From: Fimivicinus intestinavium
GTDB taxonomy: Bacteria; Bacillota; Clostridia; Oscillospirales; Acutalibacteraceae
Direction: 5' to 3'
Length of the DNA: 14,390 nt
NCBI GenBank assembly: GCA_018715765.1
Contig: DVKY01000035.1
Span: 1 to 14,390 of the forward strand
In this document: one piece after another, positions 6,582 to 14,121 of the stretch
How the letters are laid out: every line of letters starts with the position of its first letter
Numbering within the stretch: position 1 is the stretch's first letter
Program-made: the position numbers and the translations under genes
Notes under the pieces: model-generated
Seen by the model: the letters and a program-made list of their open reading frames with translations, nothing else
What the model was told of the DNA's origin: nothing
Database searches by the model: none

Positions 6582-7421
6582 ATGTTCCGCATTATCTGTG
6601 TTGCTATTGGTTATGCTTTTGGTTGTTTTCAAACCGCTTATCTGATCACGCGTCACAAGATTGCGCAGGATATCCGCGATTTCGGAACGGGAAACATGGG
6701 CACCGCAAATGTCACCCAAACACTCGGCCCAAAAGCCGGGCTGATTACGCTGCTTGCCGACGTTTTAAAAACCTTTATCGCCTGTTACCTCTGCGGCCTG
6801 CTTTTTCCCGGCCAGCCGGACGAGCTTGTTATCATCTATGCAGGCGCGGGCGTTACACTGGGGCATGATTTTCCCTGCTGGCTGAAATTCCGGGGAGGAA
6901 AAGGAGTCGCCGTTACCATCGCCATGCTCCTGCTGCTGGATAACCATCTGCTCGCTATTTCCTTCTGGTCTGTCCTGCTGGCCTTTTTATGCAGCAAGCG
7001 GCTGGTGATGGCTGTGGTCGCCCTCTGCATCACCTACCCGGTTGCAATGTTTTTCTACGGCTACCGGGTGGAAACCATGGTGGTCGCTAGCCTGTTGGCC
7101 TGCCTGATTATTGTGCTGCACCGCAGCAGCTTCCGCAAGGAGGTAAAGGTCGAGGAGGATTATCGCACGGAATATCAAAATCTGGGCAAAAATATCTCCT
7201 ACTATCGGGAGCAAAAGCACCTGGAGCCCCGCGACCTTGCGTTGAGCGCCAAGCTGAGCGAAAGCGTTCTGCGCGAGCTGGAGGGCGAGGAAATCAAGCT
7301 TGCCCCGTCGCTTGACGCGTTGTTTCACCTGGCAAGGGCGCTGGATGTCCCGGCCTCGGCGCTGCTTGCCCCCGCGCCCAAAAACGAGGGCGAACAGCCG
7401 GGGGACACGGATACGCCGTAA
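6582..7421 (+). CDS. PlsY-like acyltransferase domain fused to a C-terminal Xre-type HTH
   Basis: PlsY transfers acyl groups from acyl-phosphate to glycerol-3-phosphate in the membrane, the first step of phosphatidic acid synthesis. The start is ATG 6582, with AAAGGAG 7 bases upstream; the product is 279 residues against about 200 for PlsY. Residues 1-195 are PlsY-like and multi-pass. Motif 1 is at 35-49 (GTGNMGTANVTQTLG), motif 2 at 94-110 (GHDFPCWLKFRGGKG core, intact) and motif 3 at 180-192 (HRSSFRK...EE). The motif 1 Ser is Thr36, its Arg is Gln46, and the motif 3 Asn is Ser183; His180 and a Glu are kept. Residues 200-263 form a Cro/C1-type helix-turn-helix: LGKNISYYREQKH, DLALSAKLSESVLRELEGEE, PSLDALFHLARALDVP. 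Known PlsY topology places the C-terminus in the cytoplasm, so the HTH could reach DNA. It may be an enzyme, a regulator or both. I give no gene symbol because activity is uncertain. Confidence 0.85.
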   Translation: MFRIICVAIGYAFGCFQTAYLITRHKIAQDIRDFGTGNMGTANVTQTLGPKAGLITLLADVLKTFIACYLCGLLFPGQPDELVIIYAGAGVTLGHDFPCWLKFRGGKGVAVTIAMLLLLDNHLLAISFWSVLLAFLCSKRLVMAVVALCITYPVAMFFYGYRVETMVVASLLACLIIVLHRSSFRKEVKVEEDYRTEYQNLGKNISYYREQKHLEPRDLALSAKLSESVLRELEGEEIKLAPSLDALFHLARALDVPASALLAPAPKNEGEQPGDTDTP

Positions 7422-7508
7422 CCATCCGCCAATGCCCTTCTTAAAACACCTGTATTAGAGAAGCCCTGTTTTTTCACCGTTCATATATCTGAGCGTTTTT
7501 TCGATAAT

Positions 7509-7553
7509 AAAAAAGGAATGCCCCCGCTTCCTTCAGCAGGGCATTCCTTTTTT
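7509..7553 (+). terminator. Strong bidirectional terminator after the PlsY-like gene
   Basis: A perfect 15-base stem (AAAAAAGGAATGCCC at 7509-7523, complement at 7539-7553) with a 15-base loop. A T6 run ends the right arm, and an A-run on the left gives T-residues on the minus strand, so it can work in both directions. Confidence 0.9.
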
Positions 7554-7851
7554 GGCAGCTAATTCCCTTATTTTTTCGCCGGCTTTCCAAAGCCGTTCTC
7601 TGTTGAAACAGAGAGAGATGATTTCCCTTTTCCCCAAAACCAGGTTCTGTCTCTTCCCTCTCTCTCCGCCTGTGTAGCTTGGCAAACTGCCGTTTGCCCC
7701 GACGGCCCTGTCGGCAGGAAACGATCATAAAAATCCCACTACGCCCCCAACTGCGCCCACAACAGCCTGCGCAGGCGGACGCGGCGGACTTTTTTTGCAG
7801 CGAATTGCCTGGAAATTTCGCCATGGGTTACAGCCCTTCCGTGCCCAAATA
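7554..7851. other. Gene-free interval with consecutive inverted repeats
   Basis: No supported gene in these 298 bases. They contain a series of short inverted repeats: CGGCTTTCCAAAGCCG at 7580-7595, TCTCTGTT/AACAGAGA at 7597-7614, GGCAAAC/GTTTGCC at 7681-7698, CCGAC/GTCGG at 7699-7714 and the palindrome GCCTGCGCAGGC at 7765-7776. A minus-strand frame from 7824 to 7474 runs through the terminator stem and lacks a good ribosome binding site. The repeats could belong to a small RNA read on the minus strand towards the bidirectional terminator, or to untranslated 3' sequence of the DNA glycosylase message. Confidence 0.35.
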
Positions 7852-8574
7852 TCAATTCCGTCCGCCGGGGATCTGGGATTCCAGCCCTTTGCTTTTATTT
7901 GCCCCGCGCTTTTTTCCTTTCGGCGCGTAGTCCTTCATCCCTGGAATCGCACCGCCTGCTACGGCCCAGAGGTACAGGCTGGCAATGCTGCAATAGGGGC
8001 TGAAGCGCCTGCGGTATTTTTCAAACAGCTCCCTGTCAATTCGCCGGTGATGATAGACCATACGCAGCCCGCGCTGGATTGCCAAATCGTCAAAGCTGAA
8101 AATATCAGGGCGCTGCAAGCAAAACAGAAGGATCATCTCCGCCGTCCATACGCCGATGCCTTTTAAAGAGGCCAGCGCTTTGATCGCCTCAGCATCCTTC
8201 ATGCGGGGGATCTCCTGCAAATCAAATGCTCCGCTTTGCACTCTGCCGGCAAAATCCTTGATGTATTCCACCTTGCGGAAGGTCATTCCAAAGGACTGCA
8301 ATTCTGCACGGTCTGCTCTTGAAATGCTTGCTGCGTTGACTTCGCCAAGCCCCTCCTGCATTCGCCGCCAGATCGTGGCCTGTGCTTTGGTCGATATTTG
8401 CTGCCCGATGATATGATGTACGACGGAGGAAAACAAATCCGCATCCACCTCACGATCCACATGGCCTACCTGATCGATTACCTCGCCTAAACGTTTATCC
8501 TTGCTTTTCAGGTATTCCACTTCAGCGCTGCCATATTGGAAATACAATAGATATCCCTCCCGCCGCCTTTGCAT
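7852..8574 (-). CDS. DNA-3-methyladenine glycosylase, AlkA-like (HhH-GPD superfamily)
   Basis: This enzyme excises alkylated bases from DNA, the first step of base excision repair. The HhH-GPD signatures are the helix-hairpin-helix LKGIGVWTAEMILLF at 137-151 and FDDLAIQRG at 161-169, where Asp163 corresponds to the catalytic Asp of AlkA (Asp238) and EndoIII (Asp138). The conserved IIGQQIS helix lies at 55-61. No iron-sulfur cluster cysteines follow, which fits AlkA type over EndoIII. Length is 240 residues from ATG 8574 (AGGAG 8 bases upstream). TTG 8547 has an equally good GGGAGG 7 bases upstream and would give 231 residues beginning MYFQYG, closer to what I expect of relatives, so the start is uncertain. 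The C-terminal tail (about 215-240) is basic and probably disordered. The gene is monocistronic with its own promoter. Confidence 0.88.
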   Translation of the reverse strand: MQRRREGYLLYFQYGSAEVEYLKSKDKRLGEVIDQVGHVDREVDADLFSSVVHHIIGQQISTKAQATIWRRMQEGLGEVNAASISRADRAELQSFGMTFRKVEYIKDFAGRVQSGAFDLQEIPRMKDAEAIKALASLKGIGVWTAEMILLFCLQRPDIFSFDDLAIQRGLRMVYHHRRIDRELFEKYRRRFSPYCSIASLYLWAVAGGAIPGMKDYAPKGKKRGANKSKGLESQIPGGRN

Positions 8575-8596
8575 CCTTGCTTCTCCTATCCCTTCT

Positions 8597-8605
8597 ATTC
8601 TATCA
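8597..8605 (-). promoter_or_regulatory. Extended -10 promoter of the DNA glycosylase gene
   Basis: On the minus strand TAGAAT (8602-8597) is preceded by TGA (8605-8603), an extended -10. No convincing -35 lies 16-18 bases upstream. The predicted start near 8590 leaves a leader of about 16 bases containing the AGGAG for ATG 8574. Confidence 0.45.
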
Positions 8606-8662
8606 TAAAAAGGAAAGCGGCGCTACGATCCTCCGCCGGATGATTGAAGCTGAGAAGCGATG

Positions 8663-8711
8663 AAAAAACGGGTTGTTTTCCAAACGCGTATTGCAAATGG
8701 AAAACAACCCG
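8663..8711 (-). terminator. Rho-independent terminator of the two-component operon
   Basis: A perfect 13-base stem (CGGGTTGTTTTCC at 8669-8681, complement at 8699-8711) with a 17-base loop, followed on the minus strand by TTTTTT (8668-8663). It lies 27 bases after the kinase stop codon. Confidence 0.9.
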
Positions 8712-8737
8712 ATGTATTTACCTGCGGCCTGCGCCTT

Positions 8738-11227
8738 TCATGCCTGCGCCGCTTTATCGCGCGCGTTTGATGCGTCGGTATCCAAAGGCAACCGCACGAC
8801 CGCCTTAAACAAATCTCCATCCAGAGAGATCTCCAGCGTGCCGCGCTGCAGTTCGCACAGGCTCTGTGCAATGGAGAGGCCAAGCCCGCTGCCCTCTGTG
8901 CTGCGGGAGGCATCCCCACGTACAAAGCGCTGTGTCAACTGCTCAACCGGCACGTCAAGCGGGTCCCTGGAGATATTTTTAATGGTAAAAACGCCAAACC
9001 CTTTTTCCGCCCCCACGTCGATATATACTCTTGTACCTGTCAGCGCATATTTTTTCACATTGCTGATCAGATTGTCGATAATGCGCCAGGTCTTCTGGCT
9101 GTCCGCATGGAGAATGGGCTCCTCCTCGGGTGTGTTCAGCCGGATCTCCAGCCCGGCGGCCTCCAATGCATCCTCATTCTCGCCTACAGCCTGCATAGCG
9201 AGCTCATAGAGATTGACCCTGACGAGCTGAAGCTTCATATTGCCCGTCGTTGCCTTCGAGGCCTCCACCAAATCTTCAATCAACCGCTTGAGCCGGGCGC
9301 TTTTTTCCTCCAGCACGGTGATGTACTCCTTCGCTGCCGCATCTGAAATATTGCACTTTTTGAGCAGGTCAACGTAGTTCACAATCGCAGTCAATGGGGT
9401 TTTTAAATCATGAGAAACGTTGGTGATCAGCTCTGTCTTCATATGCTCTCCCTTGATCGCTTCCTCAACGGCAGCACGCATTCCCTCCTGCATGCCCACG
9501 ATATCCTCTCCAAATTTACGCAGCATCCGCGGCATTTTGGCAGGGTTGAGCGGATAATTGAGATCTCCCTGCCGCATTTTAGAAGCGGCGGTCATCATCT
9601 CATCCAGCGCGATCACACTCTTCCAGAAAAAGATCAGGGCCAGAATATTAAACAGCGCCGTCGCCCCGCCAAAGAGGAGGAAAGTGAATAGATCGCCATC
9701 ACGGATCGAAATCATCGTCAGACCAACCAGCGCAACATTGGCCACCAGGTAGCCGGCAAACAGAAACAGAATGGATGCACGCAGATTTTCCAGCTGATGC
9801 CTGGGCAGGGCGTGCGCCTGGATATCCGTCTTTACGTTGGCAATCGCCTTTTTCAGCCGTTTGCCGTTCTTTTTGAAAAGGCGGAAGAGCATGGCCATCA
9901 GCGTATTGCGCCAATAGCGCCTGCGCCGGATATTGCGCGCCGCACTGGTCAGCCATTCGATTACGACTGCGCCCACGCCAACCGCGCATGCAACGCCTGA
10001 CAGCGTCAGCAGCGTCTGGAAGCTCCCCGTAACCTCCGCGCTTTGATAAGGGCATGCTGCAATCCAGGATCCCCCTAAAATCACCAGCATTCCAGACAAC
10101 ACCAGATGAAGATCGTTGGGGATGCGGTCTGTCCACAGCAGCACCGCCGCCGCCTCTCCGGCGCGCAGCCCGCCCACGGCGGTCAGATAAATGGCAAAAA
10201 TAAGATAGGCCGCCAGGCAGGCCGCAGCAACCGCCAGCATGGCAGGCAGCTCCGCCTTCGCCTGCATAAACCGGTTGAAAAGCGTGTAATAAAGATCCTC
10301 TCCCCCATCCCGGCTATTTGGCACAAGATCATCGTTCAGGGCGATATAAACATCCCAGCCCTGATCGACAAAGACCCTTTCATACAGAGAAATGCGGCTG
10401 GAATATCGGCCGAACCACTCGCTGATACGCGCTGTCATAGGATCGTAGCCGTGATACATCCATTCCGTTCGGTCCACCACGCGCTCGCCGCTATGGTAAC
10501 CGGAAGCCTGGGTATAGGTTTCGTTCCACTGATAGCCTTCCATCTGCTGCTGCAAATCTACATTTTGCACATTTACACCAAGCAGGTTGGTGAACGCTTC
10601 ACCTGTCTCCCGGTTAATTAGGGCATAGTGCAGGTTGGAGAGGCTTTCAAGCTCCTGCTTTGCTGTGCGGTATTCCTCGTCAAAACTGCTGCGCAGAGTA
10701 TTCAGCCGGGCCTCATATTGCTGCTGGCACTGGCTGCGGATGAGCTCCTTCTCCTCCTCCGTCAGCACAACTCCGCTGCTCTGGCTCTGTGCCTTGCCGG
10801 CGGAATTGGTCTCCACCTGTGTCGCCTCATCCTCTGCGTAACCGTACTCCGCGGCAAGCTCCTCCTCCTTTTGCCTGCGGGCAACCTCAAGCTCCTCTTT
10901 CAGATCCGCCTCGTATTCCTCCCGGAGCAGCTGCTCCTGCCTGCGCAGCGATTCCCCGCTGCGCATCTCCTCCTCCGAACCATAGACAAAAATCATTTGC
11001 CGGATATAATAGAGCTCCCGCGCAAGCTGCTCCTGAAATGCATTGCTGCCGGTAAAATCACTGCTCTCCTCCAAAACCAGGGACTCTATCGTCCCACCGA
11101 GATCGTCCACCAGCAATACGGCCCGATAGGCCGATGCCGCCGCCCCGCCCGCCGCAATCAGGGCAAGCAGCAGGGCGCAGGCCTTCAGCCATTTGGATTT
11201 AAGAAAGCTTTTCGATTTTATAGCCAA
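8738..11227 (-). CDS. Sensor histidine kinase with large extracytoplasmic domain and six membrane segments
   Basis: A membrane sensor kinase that autophosphorylates on His and passes the phosphate to the adjacent OmpR-type regulator. The 829-residue product starts at TTG 11227, overlapping the regulator by 29 bases, so translation is probably coupled. AAGGTGG lies about 11 bases upstream. Predicted order: TM1 15-40; outside region 41-328 with a Glu/Gln/Arg-rich coiled-coil stretch about 85-195; TM2 329-351; TM3 372-393; TM4 404-426; a very basic cytoplasmic loop 431-470; TM5 484-506; TM6 514-538; a HAMP-like linker; HisKA with NVSHDLKTP (His606); and HATPase with DNLISN 718-723 and GSGLGLS 779-785. 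The kinase core is intact. The internal four-TM block between sensor and kinase is unusual compared with the common two-TM kinases. The signal is unknown; an envelope stimulus is likely. Confidence 0.9.
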   Translation of the reverse strand: MAIKSKSFLKSKWLKACALLLALIAAGGAAASAYRAVLLVDDLGGTIESLVLEESSDFTGSNAFQEQLARELYYIRQMIFVYGSEEEMRSGESLRRQEQLLREEYEADLKEELEVARRQKEEELAAEYGYAEDEATQVETNSAGKAQSQSSGVVLTEEEKELIRSQCQQQYEARLNTLRSSFDEEYRTAKQELESLSNLHYALINRETGEAFTNLLGVNVQNVDLQQQMEGYQWNETYTQASGYHSGERVVDRTEWMYHGYDPMTARISEWFGRYSSRISLYERVFVDQGWDVYIALNDDLVPNSRDGGEDLYYTLFNRFMQAKAELPAMLAVAAACLAAYLIFAIYLTAVGGLRAGEAAAVLLWTDRIPNDLHLVLSGMLVILGGSWIAACPYQSAEVTGSFQTLLTLSGVACAVGVGAVVIEWLTSAARNIRRRRYWRNTLMAMLFRLFKKNGKRLKKAIANVKTDIQAHALPRHQLENLRASILFLFAGYLVANVALVGLTMISIRDGDLFTFLLFGGATALFNILALIFFWKSVIALDEMMTAASKMRQGDLNYPLNPAKMPRMLRKFGEDIVGMQEGMRAAVEEAIKGEHMKTELITNVSHDLKTPLTAIVNYVDLLKKCNISDAAAKEYITVLEEKSARLKRLIEDLVEASKATTGNMKLQLVRVNLYELAMQAVGENEDALEAAGLEIRLNTPEEEPILHADSQKTWRIIDNLISNVKKYALTGTRVYIDVGAEKGFGVFTIKNISRDPLDVPVEQLTQRFVRGDASRSTEGSGLGLSIAQSLCELQRGTLEISLDGDLFKAVVRLPLDTDASNARDKAAQA

Positions 11228-11891
11228 TTCCCCACACCACCTTTAGATATTTCGGCTCCTTTGGATTAATCTCAATTTTCTCCCGAATGCGCCGAATGTG
11301 CACCGTTACCGTTTTTTCGCTGGAATAGGATGGCTCATTCCAAACCGCCTCATAGATCTGCTGTGTAGAGAGCACATGCCCCAGGTTGCGCATCAGGTAT
11401 TCTACAATCCCGTATTCCCGCGCGGTAAGGCGGACTGGCTCGCCATCCAGCGTCAGCTCCTTGGCGACGGTATCCAGCACCAACCCGCCGGTAATGATCG
11501 TGCCTTCCTTTTTTTCAATGCTGCCAAGCCGGACAAACCGCCTGATCTGGGATTTCACACGCGCCATCAGCTCCAGCGGATTGAAGGGCTTTGTCACATA
11601 GTCGTCCGCGCCGAAGCTCAGGCCCGTGATTTTATCCGTATCCTCGCTTTTGGCTGAGAGGAGAATGATGGGGAAATTATGCTTTTCCCGCATCTTCAGG
11701 GTTGCCGTCAGGCCATCGATATTCGGCATCATGATATCCAGAATCACGCAGTGGATTTCTGTCGTTTCCACCGCCTGAAGCGCCTCTTTTCCGTTTGTCG
11801 CGCGGATGGTGTGATATCCCTCCAGATTCAGATAAATCTCCACCGAATCCAAAATCGCCTTATCGTCATCGCAAACCAGTATATTATACAT
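11199..11891 (-). CDS. OmpR/PhoB-family response regulator
   Basis: A 230-residue DNA-binding regulator, partner of the overlapping histidine kinase. The start is ATG 11891, with AGGAG 10 bases upstream. The receiver domain (1-118) has the acidic pocket CDDD at 7-10, phospho-acceptor Asp52 in VILDIMMP, Ser79 in LLSAK and Lys101 in TKPF. A winged-helix Trans_reg_C domain spans 134-228: LTAREYGIVEYL at 155-166, the recognition helix region around VTVHIRRIREKI at 195-206, and the C-terminal hairpin VWGIGYKI at 219-226. All phosphorylation residues are present, so it should work as a normal phospho-switch. Direct repeats upstream of its promoter suggest autoregulation. The exporter gene upstream on the same strand is a possible target, but that is inference. 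Confidence 0.95.
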   Translation of the reverse strand: MYNILVCDDDKAILDSVEIYLNLEGYHTIRATNGKEALQAVETTEIHCVILDIMMPNIDGLTATLKMREKHNFPIILLSAKSEDTDKITGLSFGADDYVTKPFNPLELMARVKSQIRRFVRLGSIEKKEGTIITGGLVLDTVAKELTLDGEPVRLTAREYGIVEYLMRNLGHVLSTQQIYEAVWNEPSYSSEKTVTVHIRRIREKIEINPKEPKYLKVVWGIGYKIEKLS

Positions 11892-11937
11892 ACGCTCACT
11901 TCTCCTCTTCCCCGCTATGGATCAGCTTGATGAAAGC

Positions 11938-11966
11938 ATAGCAGGCGAATATTACATTTCAGTCAA
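11938..11966 (-). promoter_or_regulatory. Promoter of the two-component operon
   Basis: On the minus strand TTGACT (11966-11961) and TGCTAT (11943-11938) are 17 bases apart. The -35 is good and the -10 weak (3 of 6), as expected for an activator-dependent promoter. The transcript would start near 11931, about 40 bases before ATG 11891. A second -35-like TTGACA at 12006-12001 lacks a matching -10. Confidence 0.45.
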
Positions 11967-11973
11967 AAAATTT

Positions 11974-11990
11974 CTTACAAATTGCTTACA
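11974..11990 (-). promoter_or_regulatory. Direct-repeat site, probable response-regulator operator
   Basis: On the minus strand TGTAAGCAATT is followed directly by TGTAAGAAATT, an 11-base period. The TGTAAG cores are at 11990-11985 and 11979-11974. Tandem half-sites about one helical turn apart, just upstream of a -35, are the typical layout for OmpR/PhoB-family regulators. A weaker third TGTAA lies at 11956-11952, inside the promoter spacer. Binding by the adjacent regulator is inferred. Confidence 0.5.
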
Positions 11991-12264
11991 GTTTTCAGAC
12001 TGTCAAAAATATTTTTCCAAATCCATCGGGATTGTAGACAAAGGCTGAATGGTAAATTTGAAATCCTGAATGGAGGAAAACGGCGCGACAGCCGTCATCG
12101 GCCGGGCCCAGGGCAGAGCAATGCGCATCCGTAGGGAATCCCTCCCGGTTTTACACGCACACCTCCGTTATCTAATGTAGGGAACGATCAGAACCGTTCC
12201 GGCAGAAGAAAGCCCGTATCGCACGGCTTCGACATGTGAACGCCGTAACCGGAGCGCCTCCATT

Positions 12265-13995
12265 TCAATCCCGGAACTGATAGCGGTACAGCTGCGCATA
12301 TAAGCCTCCCTGCGCCAGGAGGGCCTCATGCGTGCCTCGCTCCTGGATGCCCCGATCCGTAAAAACAATAATCTCATCGGCCTTTTTGATCGTGGAAAGC
12401 CGGTGCGCAACGATCAGCGAAGTCCTTCCGCGAGCCAGCTCCTCCAGTGATTGCTGGATCAGCATTTCCGTCGCGTTATCCAGCGCAGAGGTCGCCTCAT
12501 CCAAAATTAAAATGGATGGGTTCTTCAGGAACACCCGCGCAATCGAAATTCTCTGCTTCTGACCACCGGAAAGCTTGACGCCGCGCTCGCCGATATAGGT
12601 ATCGTAACCATTCGGCAGCGTTAAAATGTAATCGTGAATCTTCGCTTTTTTTGCCGCTTCAACAATTTCCTCCTCCGTAGCGTCCAGCTTGCCATAGGCG
12701 ATGTTTTCCCGAATGCTGCCGGTGAATAAAAAAACATCCTGCGCAACCATGCCGATATTCCGCCGCAGGGAGTCGCGCGTTATTGCCGTGATATCCTGCC
12801 CGTCAATCAAGATCCGGCCGGAATTCACCTCATAAAAACGGGGGATCAGGTGGCAAAGCGTTGTCTTGCCGCCGCCAGATGGGCCGACAAGCGCAACTGT
12901 GGTCCCCTTTTCGATATGCAGGCTCAAATCCCGGATGATATCGCGGCCAGCGCTCTCCTCTGCTTCCCCGCCGTACTGAAAGCTGACATGGTCAAAGTCA
13001 ATCGTGCCGGCAAGCGTGCCTGCATCCACAGCCTCGGGGGATTCCGGCTCCTCCTGCTGTGCCATCAGCTCCTCAAACCGCTGGAAACCGGTGATCCCGT
13101 TCTGATACTGCTCAAAAAACGAGACAAACCGCTTGATCGGGTTTAAAAAGGAATTAACATACAGCAGGTAAGCTGCAAACTCGCCTGCATCAATCCAGCC
13201 TTCAAAGAAAAATGCGCCGCCAGCCACCAGCACGAGCAGATAGAGCAGATCTGTAAACAATGTGCTGCCCGTGGTGAACACCGCCATAATTCGGTAGGCA
13301 ATGCTGCGTGCGGTGACAAAGCGCTGGTTTTGCTCATCCAGCTTTTCAATTTCATGCGATGCGCCGGTATATGCGCGGGAAACACGGATGCCGGAGATTG
13401 CGTTTTCCAGCCGGGCGTTGATCTCTGCAATCTCCTCGCGTGATTTGGTGAAGGCCTCTTTCATATTGCGGCGCAGCCGCATGGAAAAGTAAATAATAAA
13501 CGGCAGCGTCAAAAAAATAATCAGCGTCAACGGCACGTTAATCGTGCAGAGGATCCCAAAGGAAGCTGCCAGCATAACCAGAGACAAAAACAGATCCTCC
13601 GGCCCATGGTGGGCCAGCTCCGCAATATCCATGGAATCATTAATAATGCGAGACATAATGCTGCCCGTTTTATGTTCATCAAAAAAGGCAAAGGGCAGCC
13701 GCTGCAACCTGCGAAACACATCGCGGCGCATATCGGCCTGAATGCGCACGCCCACAATATGGCCATAATAATTGACAAAATAGTTAAACCCGGCCTTGAG
13801 CAGATAAATCCCCAAAAGCACAGCCGACCAGATCAGTAACAGCCTTAAATTTCGATTGGGAACATAATCGTTAATAATATCTTTGGCAATCATCGGGTAG
13901 AACAGATCGCATACCGCCAGTAAAAACGCAAAAAACAAATCCGCAAAAAAAAGCCTGCGGTGTGGCTTATAATATGCGGCAAAACGACGCAACAT
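12265..13995 (-). CDS. ABC exporter half-transporter (fused permease and ATPase)
   Basis: A 576-residue type IV ABC transporter subunit of the MsbA/LmrA kind, expected to form a homodimer and export lipids, drugs or peptides across the membrane. The start is ATG 13995 with GGGGGAG about 8 bases upstream. Residues 1-310 are the six-helix transmembrane domain, with helices near 17-42, 50-75, 130-152, 155-177, 240-265 and 270-290. The nucleotide-binding domain runs from about 331 to 576: Walker A GPSGGGKT 371-378, Q-loop Gln419 in VAQDVFLF, signature LSGGQ 475-479, Walker B ILILDE 495-500 and H-loop His531. All motifs are intact, so a degenerate heterodimer half is unlikely, and no second half-transporter adjoins. 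Substrate cannot be told from sequence. It is transcribed from its own promoter, upstream of the two-component genes on the same strand. Confidence 0.93.
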   Translation of the reverse strand: MLRRFAAYYKPHRRLFFADLFFAFLLAVCDLFYPMIAKDIINDYVPNRNLRLLLIWSAVLLGIYLLKAGFNYFVNYYGHIVGVRIQADMRRDVFRRLQRLPFAFFDEHKTGSIMSRIINDSMDIAELAHHGPEDLFLSLVMLAASFGILCTINVPLTLIIFLTLPFIIYFSMRLRRNMKEAFTKSREEIAEINARLENAISGIRVSRAYTGASHEIEKLDEQNQRFVTARSIAYRIMAVFTTGSTLFTDLLYLLVLVAGGAFFFEGWIDAGEFAAYLLYVNSFLNPIKRFVSFFEQYQNGITGFQRFEELMAQQEEPESPEAVDAGTLAGTIDFDHVSFQYGGEAEESAGRDIIRDLSLHIEKGTTVALVGPSGGGKTTLCHLIPRFYEVNSGRILIDGQDITAITRDSLRRNIGMVAQDVFLFTGSIRENIAYGKLDATEEEIVEAAKKAKIHDYILTLPNGYDTYIGERGVKLSGGQKQRISIARVFLKNPSILILDEATSALDNATEMLIQQSLEELARGRTSLIVAHRLSTIKKADEIIVFTDRGIQERGTHEALLAQGGLYAQLYRYQFRD

Positions 13996-14045
13996 CCAAA
14001 GATCTCCCCCTCATTTATTTATCAAGCATCCATATAACCACAAAA

Positions 14046-14074
14046 AGAGTACCACGCCCACGCTGGAAATTCAA
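14046..14074 (-). promoter_or_regulatory. Probable promoter of the ABC exporter
   Basis: On the minus strand TTGAAT (14074-14069) and TACTCT (14051-14046) are 17 bases apart, and TGG before the -10 gives an extended element. The transcript would start near 14039, about 44 bases before ATG 13995. Confidence 0.4.
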
Positions 14075-14121
14075 CTTCTTCCGAAAAAAGCGGCAAGCCC
14101 TTGTTCTCTTCCCGCCTGCTC

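Larger units (their letters stand above)
11892..12264. other. Intergenic region between the exporter and two-component genes
   Basis: This 373-base stretch holds the operon promoter and direct repeats (listed separately). Close to the exporter stop there are two weak hairpins, AAGCCCGT/ACGGCTT at 12210-12229 with a pyrimidine run on the minus strand and GGAACG/CGTTCC at 12181-12200, possibly an imperfect exporter terminator. A 41-codon minus-strand frame from ATG 12128 to 12003 has GGGAGG about 11 bases upstream, but its stop overlaps a -35-like TTGACA. I do not call it a gene. Confidence 0.4.

Noticed and set aside
7474..7824. Minus-strand 116-codon frame
   Set aside because: It reads straight through both arms of the strong terminator and several hairpins, has no good Shine-Dalgarno, and its composition is Arg/Ser/Cys-rich like a chance frame.
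10628..11269. Plus-strand 213-codon frame opposite the histidine kinase
   Set aside because: Leu-rich frame produced by antisense of the Glu/Gln-rich coiled-coil codons; no ribosome binding site or family features.
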